Part shown: in pieces, positions 59,620-64,000 of the stretch
Layout of the letters: each line of letters opens with the position of its first letter
Numbering within the stretch: the first letter of the stretch is position 1
Assembly (NCBI GenBank): GCA_027486345.1
Contig: JAIXPH010000051.1
Span: 1 to 64,000 of the forward strand
Direction of reading: 5' to 3'
DNA: 64,000 nt
Source: Paracoccaceae bacterium
Lineage (GTDB): Bacteria; Pseudomonadota; Alphaproteobacteria; Rhodobacterales; Rhodobacteraceae
Program-made: the position numbers and the translations under genes
Notes under the pieces: generated by a model
Database searches by the model: none
Told to the model about the DNA's origin: nothing
Seen by the model: only the letters and a program-made list of their open reading frames with translations

Positions 59620-60942
59620 ATGACTGATCCGGGTCCAAAGGCGGGCCGCGCCGTGCCCTCCGGGCGGTTGGCGCGGATTGCCGCGATAGGCAGCCTTGCG
59701 ACAGGCATTGGCGGCGCGGTGCTGGCGGGCGGCGCGCGCCAGCTGGCCACGGGGCAGCGTCCGCGCCTCTCCGATCTGGTGCTGACCCCCGGCAATGCGC
59801 GGCGGGTGGCGGATCAACTGGCCCATCTGCGCGGGGCGGCGATGAAACTGGGTCAGCTTCTGTCGATGGACGCGGGCGAGGTGTTGCCCCCCGAACTCGC
59901 CGCCATCCTGTCCCGCCTGCGATCCGATGCCGATCCGATGCCGCCCCAGCAATTGCGCCGGGTGCTGGATGCGGCATGGGGGCAGGGGTGGCTGGCACGC
60001 TTCCAGCGTTTTGACGTCCGGCCCATCGCGGCGGCCTCCATCGGGCAGGTGCATCGGGCGCAGACGCGGGACGGGCGCGATCTGGCGATCAAGGTGCAAT
60101 ATCCCGGCATCCGCGCCAGCATTGACAGCGATGTGGACAATGTCGCCACCCTTCTGCGCCTGTCGGGGATGGTGCCCGCCCGGCTGGACCTGCGACCCCT
60201 GCTGGAGGAGGCGAAACGCCAGTTGCACGAAGAGGCCGATTACCGCCGCGAGGCGGCGCAGATGCAGCGGTTTGCAGGGCTGCTGGCCGGGGATGCGGCC
60301 TTTCGGGTGCCCGTGGCGCAGGCGGATTGGTCCACCGACAGCGTCTTGGCGATGGATTTCATCGACAGCCAACCGATCGAGGCGCTGACCTCTGCCCCGC
60401 AGGCGGAACGTGACCGCGTGGCGCGGGACCTGATCCGTCTGGTGCTGGCAGAGGTGTTTGATTTCAATCTGATACAGACCGATCCCAACTTTGCCAATTT
60501 CCGCTACAGCCCGTCCGATGGCCGGATCGTGCTGCTGGATTTCGGCGCGACACGGTCCTTTGGCCCTGACATGGCCCCCGGCCTGCGCCATCTGTTGCGC
60601 GCAGGTGTGGCGGGGGAGGATGCGGGGGTGATGGCCGTGCTGGACCGCTTGGGCTTTCTGCCCGCCGACATGTCCGCCCCGCACCGGGCCGAGGTGGCGG
60701 CTCTGGCGCGCATCGGCTTTGCGCCCTTGCGCCAAGGCGGCGTGTTCGACTTTGCCCGCCGCGATTTTCTGGCCGAGATGCGGGAGCGGGGCATGGCCTT
60801 GGGGCTGGACCGCGACCTGTGGCATGTCCCGCCGCCGGACCTGTTGTTCCTGAACCGCAAGTTCGGGGGGCTCTATCTTCTGGCCACCAAGCTGGCCGCG
60901 CGGGTCGATCTGGACCCGCTGATCGCGCCCTATCTGGCTTAG
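59620..60942 (+). CDS. ABC1/ADCK (UbiB-family) atypical kinase
   Basis: The 440-residue protein has the ADCK marks: K76-L-G-Q in the N-terminal extension, the Ala-rich loop A-A-A-S-I-G-Q-V-H, the ATP-binding Lys158 in I-K-V-Q-Y-P-G, D288-P-N-F-A-N and the D307-F-G. These proteins act in ubiquinone biosynthesis or membrane lipid homeostasis as ATPases. This one lacks C-terminal membrane helices, like eukaryotic COQ8-type and many alphaproteobacterial paralogues, so it may not be the primary UbiB. The ATG at 59620 is chosen as the typical family start. It ends four bases from the convergent antiporter gene. Confidence 0.92.
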   Translation: MTDPGPKAGRAVPSGRLARIAAIGSLATGIGGAVLAGGARQLATGQRPRLSDLVLTPGNARRVADQLAHLRGAAMKLGQLLSMDAGEVLPPELAAILSRLRSDADPMPPQQLRRVLDAAWGQGWLARFQRFDVRPIAAASIGQVHRAQTRDGRDLAIKVQYPGIRASIDSDVDNVATLLRLSGMVPARLDLRPLLEEAKRQLHEEADYRREAAQMQRFAGLLAGDAAFRVPVAQADWSTDSVLAMDFIDSQPIEALTSAPQAERDRVARDLIRLVLAEVFDFNLIQTDPNFANFRYSPSDGRIVLLDFGATRSFGPDMAPGLRHLLRAGVAGEDAGVMAVLDRLGFLPADMSAPHRAEVAALARIGFAPLRQGGVFDFARRDFLAEMRERGMALGLDRDLWHVPPPDLLFLNRKFGGLYLLATKLAARVDLDPLIAPYLA

Positions 60943-60946
60943 GCGG

Positions 60947-63442
60947 TCACATCTGCAACAGCGTGGCGTCCAACCCCCGCCGCGCCGCACTGTCCAGCAC
61001 GGCAGCACGCAGGGTGGCGTTGCGTTGCAGCAGGCGGCGGAACCGCGCCTCATCCAGCACCAGTAGCGTGGTATGGGTGATGGCCACCGCATGGGTCTTG
61101 CGGCTGCGGCGCGACAGCATGGAAAGCTGCCCGAACATCTCGCCGCGCCCCAGCTTGACCTTGGACCCCGCCGTATCAAAGCCGACCGCGCCCGAGGCGA
61201 TGAAACAGACCTCGCGCGCCAGATCGCCCTTGCGCATCAGGATGTCGCCGGGCTGGACATAGCGGGTGCGCAGGGCGGCGGCGAGTTTGTGCAAACTCGT
61301 CTCATCCATGTCCGAAAACAGCGGAAACTGCCGCACCAGCGCCGATTTCTGCACCGCAAGGTCAAGGGGCGGGCGCGCCTCGGCCAAGCGGCGTTTTTCG
61401 GCCAGTTCCTGCGTCAGCTTGCCATGCAACTCTTGCCCGATCAGCCCATCGGCCAGCAGCACGTCATATTCCCGTTCTTCCAGCCGCAGGGAGGTGCGGC
61501 GCAGGAAACGGCGCTCCACTTCTTCGGCATAGCCGGGATATTGCAGGCGCAGGCCATCCAGCGCCGTCTGGGCCTCTTCCTCGCGGCGCTTGAGCAGTTC
61601 GTGCAAGAGGTCCGTCACCCGGCGGCCATGGATGCGGCGGATCTTGGTGTCGATATACTGGTGTAGGTCGCGCAGGATCAGGCGCTGGGTCAGCACGATT
61701 TCAAACCGGTCTGCCGTCAGCCGCGCCAAGGTGCCCGACAGGCGCAAGCGGTTGTGCAGGATCGTGGCCAAGCGATAGCCGCGCCCTTGGGCCAAGGACA
61801 GCCGCCCCGCCGCACGATAGGCATCCCGCCCGCCAAGCCGTGTGCGTTCGATCACCCGTTCCGCATCCGACAGCATGCGTTCCGCCAACCCCGCCGAGAT
61901 CAGGCGTTCGCGGAAGGCGTCAAGGATCATGTCCCGCTCCCGCCCTGCCAGCGCGATCAGGCCAAGGGTGATGCGGTCCTTGTCGGGGATGTCGTCCGCC
62001 GCCTCGGCCCGTTCCATCGCGCGGTCCAGCCGTTCGGCGAAACGCTTCGCCTCGGATCGGACGATGTCGCGGGTCAACTCATGGCTACGGGCGGTCTCGG
62101 CCACCTCTTCGCGCACGGTCTGCAAGGCGACGGCGATCACCTGATTGGACAGCGCCCGGTCAATGGGGGGCAGGCGGTCAAGGCCCAAAAGCGTGATGAC
62201 CCAACGCAGGGTCGTGCCCTGCACCAAGAGCGTGAACAGGGTGAAGCCGGTGGCGAGGATGCCCACTTCGCGCTTCACATCGGGGGGGACGCGGAAGTTT
62301 TCCGACACCGCCAGCGCCAGCGCCAAGGTGACCGCGCCGCGCAACCCACCCCAGAGCATCGCCACGCGATAGGGCGGGTCCACCCGCGGCGACAGGTTCC
62401 ACGCGGTCAGCGCGGGCAGCACGACATACAGCATGAACAGCCGCGCGCCCGTGGCCGCGATCACCACGACCACGATCAGGAACAGGTCGAAAAACCGCAC
62501 ATCCGCCAGAAGGCGTGGCACCAGCACGGCGGCCAGAAGGAAGATCAGTGCCCCCGCCCAATGCGCCAGCACATCCCAGACCTCGCGCAGGTTGGTCCAG
62601 TTCTGCGGCGACATGCGCCCCGGACCCATCAGGTTCAGCACCATCCCGGCCGCGACCACGGCCGTCACCCCCGACACGCCCAGAGCATGATCCGCCACCA
62701 GATAGGCGATGTAGGGCAGGGCCACGCTGAAGGACACCTGCGCCAAGGGAAACCGCCCCAGCCACGCCAGCACCGCGACCCAGACCCGGCCAAGGATCAG
62801 CCCGGTCACGATCCCGCCCGCGATCAGCACCGGAAAGCCCACCAGCGCGTCCCGCAGGGTGGGGTTCGGCACGCCCAGCATGACGAAGGTCAGGAAGAAC
62901 CCGAACAGCGCAATCGCGGCGGCGTCATTGAGCAGGCTTTCGCCCTCGACAATCCGGGTCAGGCGCTGCGGGGCCGAGATGGAGCGGAACACCGACACCA
63001 CCGCCGACGGATCGGTCGTGGCGACGATGGCCCCCAGCAGAAAACAGGCGGCCAGCGTCAGATCGGTGAAGGGGCGCAGGGCAAGGCCGATGACAAAGGT
63101 CGCCACCACCACCGCCAGCACCGCCATCACAAGGATCGGCACCCAGTCATCCAGCATCCGCCGAAGGTTCAGCCCCAGCGCCACCTGAAACAAGAGCGTG
63201 GGCAGCAGAACATAAAGGAACACATTGGCCCGGATGGAGAATTCGGTCACCACAAGCTCTGGCGCCCAGGCCGCGACCAGCGCGACATTGCGCGTCAGAT
63301 AGGCCAGTGCCAGCCCGATCAGCGTGCCGAACAGCGCCAGCACCACCGTATAGGGCAGGCGCAGCCGGTCGGCCAAAGGCTCGGTCAGGCTGATGACGAT
63401 GAACAGCGCGGCGATGCTGCCGACAAGGGTGATGACATCCAT
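60947..63442 (-). CDS. CPA1-family Na+/H+ antiporter with C-terminal cNMP-binding-like domain
   Basis: The 831-residue protein has about 12 membrane helices (residues 1-420) with the CPA1 ion-site pattern T-T-D-P-S-A-V and E-S-L-L-N-D-A-A-A. A long charged helical region follows, then a cyclic-nucleotide-binding-like fold at about residues 705-800 (F-S-D-M-D-E, Y-V-Q-P-G-D-I-L-M-R-K-G-D, G-E-M-F-G-Q-L-S-M-L). Related fusions exist in sperm NHE and plant SOS1. In the phosphate-binding cassette the usual G-E-(L/M)-x-L reads G-Q-L-S-M-L, so canonical cAMP binding is uncertain. AGGGAG precedes the ATG. Confidence 0.93.
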   Translation of the reverse strand: MDVITLVGSIAALFIVISLTEPLADRLRLPYTVVLALFGTLIGLALAYLTRNVALVAAWAPELVVTEFSIRANVFLYVLLPTLLFQVALGLNLRRMLDDWVPILVMAVLAVVVATFVIGLALRPFTDLTLAACFLLGAIVATTDPSAVVSVFRSISAPQRLTRIVEGESLLNDAAAIALFGFFLTFVMLGVPNPTLRDALVGFPVLIAGGIVTGLILGRVWVAVLAWLGRFPLAQVSFSVALPYIAYLVADHALGVSGVTAVVAAGMVLNLMGPGRMSPQNWTNLREVWDVLAHWAGALIFLLAAVLVPRLLADVRFFDLFLIVVVVIAATGARLFMLYVVLPALTAWNLSPRVDPPYRVAMLWGGLRGAVTLALALAVSENFRVPPDVKREVGILATGFTLFTLLVQGTTLRWVITLLGLDRLPPIDRALSNQVIAVALQTVREEVAETARSHELTRDIVRSEAKRFAERLDRAMERAEAADDIPDKDRITLGLIALAGRERDMILDAFRERLISAGLAERMLSDAERVIERTRLGGRDAYRAAGRLSLAQGRGYRLATILHNRLRLSGTLARLTADRFEIVLTQRLILRDLHQYIDTKIRRIHGRRVTDLLHELLKRREEEAQTALDGLRLQYPGYAEEVERRFLRRTSLRLEEREYDVLLADGLIGQELHGKLTQELAEKRRLAEARPPLDLAVQKSALVRQFPLFSDMDETSLHKLAAALRTRYVQPGDILMRKGDLAREVCFIASGAVGFDTAGSKVKLGRGEMFGQLSMLSRRSRKTHAVAITHTTLLVLDEARFRRLLQRNATLRAAVLDSAARRGLDATLLQM

Positions 63443-63509
63443 GTCCGCTCCCTAAACCGCGCCTCGCCTTGGGTAAATCGCTAAGGTGATCACAGGCGTG
63501 TCAGGGACA

Positions 63510-63526
63510 CCGCTTCGGCGAAGCGG
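63510..63526. other. short GC-rich hairpin in a divergent intergenic region
   Basis: CCGCTTCG and CGAAGCGG face each other across one base, between the antiporter start and the next gene. Its role is unknown; it may be a leader hairpin or chance. Confidence 0.35.
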
Positions 63527-63680
63527 CGCGCAGGGGGTGGTTGCGCTGCCTGTTTTGGTTGCATATTGAAAAGTGAATGTGTTTTCCGATCCCGTGACGT
63601 GGCGCTGCGCCGCATCGGGCCGGGTTTGGGCATCGGGGGGCTTCGTGCTAAACTCGGTGCTGCCTCAAGGAGATGTGACG

Positions 63681-64000
63681 ATGACCGAGCTTTCGCTTCA
63701 GATGGACCTGACGCCCGAGGTGCATGCCTTCTTCGATCCGGCGACCAATACGATCAGCTATGTGGTGCGCGATCCGGCCTCCGAGGCCTGCGCGGTGATC
63801 GATTCCGTGATGGACATCGACTATGCGGCGGGGCGGATCACCTATGCCCATGCCGATGAGATTGTGGCCTTCATCCGCGCGCAGGGCTGGCGGCTGGAGT
63901 GGTTGATCGAAACCCATGTCCACGCCGATCACCTGAGTGCGGCGCCCTATATACAGGCGCAGTTGGGCGGCAAGATCGGCATCGGTGAGAAGATCACCGA
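63681..64000 (+). CDS. metallo-beta-lactamase-fold hydrolase, 3' end beyond the window
   Basis: The frame starts at ATG 63681, eight bases after AAGGAG, and stays open to the right edge (106 codons). The metal motif T-H-V-H-A-D-H (His79, His81, Asp83, His84) and the N-terminal F-D-P-A-T-N-T-I-S-Y-V-V, A-V-I-D-S-V-M-D segment match the persulfide dioxygenase (ETHE1/Blh-like) branch of the fold. Function in sulfide or glutathione persulfide oxidation is likely but the rest of the gene is not visible. Confidence 0.88.
   Translation, partial: MTELSLQMDLTPEVHAFFDPATNTISYVVRDPASEACAVIDSVMDIDYAAGRITYAHADEIVAFIRAQGWRLEWLIETHVHADHLSAAPYIQAQLGGKIGIGEKIT

Noticed and set aside
63566-63859. Open frame overlapping the start of the metallo-hydrolase gene
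   Set aside because: It is out of frame with the HxHxDH-bearing protein that has a good ribosome binding site, and its translation has no recognisable pattern.
1-64000. CRISPR arrays, insertion sequences, integrases or prophage genes
   Set aside because: No short direct repeats with unique spacers, transposase or integrase motifs were seen; protein-coding repeats in the giant gene are domain repeats.

Overview
The window is high-GC DNA with tightly packed genes, GGAGG-type ribosome binding sites, a TTAA-N7-TTAA CtrA-like site and a set of gene families typical of an alphaproteobacterium. Rhodobacterales (Roseobacter/Paracoccus relatives) is the best guess, but no rRNA or housekeeping marker fixes the genus.

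Region 1 (1-40146, + strand) is one apparent operon. The 3' 33.8 kb of a giant gene fills more than half the window: 11,268 codons are visible and the reading frame is open through the left edge. It encodes a mosaic extracellular-type protein. In order it has PPC-like and LamG-like modules, 17 CARDB-like modules, beta-propellers, 9 cadherin/He_PIG-like modules, a short RHS-like stretch, a dockerin-like calcium pair, BIG2-like modules, a hydrophobic hairpin, a second propeller, an alpha/beta-hydrolase with GHSRG, a degenerate metallopeptidase-like segment, 13 further He_PIG-like modules and two cohesin-like C-terminal modules. It is followed with almost no spacing by a DUF3467 protein, a GAF-domain/HlyD membrane fusion protein, a PqqD-like/site-2-protease/HlyD fusion protein, and a shortened SecA-like ATPase whose start codon overlaps the stop of the gene before it. 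I read these four as a dedicated export, processing or quality-control apparatus for the giant protein. This is the best candidate for an undescribed system in the window. RTX repeats, an ABC exporter and a TolC-like gene are not seen here.

Region 2 (40197-56214, - strand) is a two-operon catabolic locus. The upstream operon runs Gfo/Idh/MocA dehydrogenase, FAD-dependent oxidoreductase and PfkB sugar kinase, joined by ATGA overlaps. The downstream operon runs CoA-transferase, enoyl-CoA hydratase, aldehyde dehydrogenase, a complete CUT1-type sugar ABC importer (binding protein, two permeases, ATPase), a short-chain dehydrogenase, a GMC oxidoreductase and a LacI-family regulator. Both operons have sigma70-like promoters with the same architecture: a 12-bp TGGAA-type palindrome at the same place in the 17-bp spacer and a second copy just after the -10. 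The regulon is therefore visible from sequence alone. Two intergenic gaps inside the transporter genes carry pairs of perfect palindromes.

Region 3 (56465-64000) is ordinary chromosome: a tRNA-Glu gene, an MltB-type lytic transglycosylase, a glycoside-hydrolase-like protein with a hydrophobic tail, a CtrA-like site in a 351-bp intergenic region, an ABC1/ADCK (UbiB-family) kinase, a CPA1 Na+/H+ antiporter with a C-terminal cyclic-nucleotide-binding-like domain, and the start of a metallo-beta-lactamase-fold hydrolase cut by the right edge.
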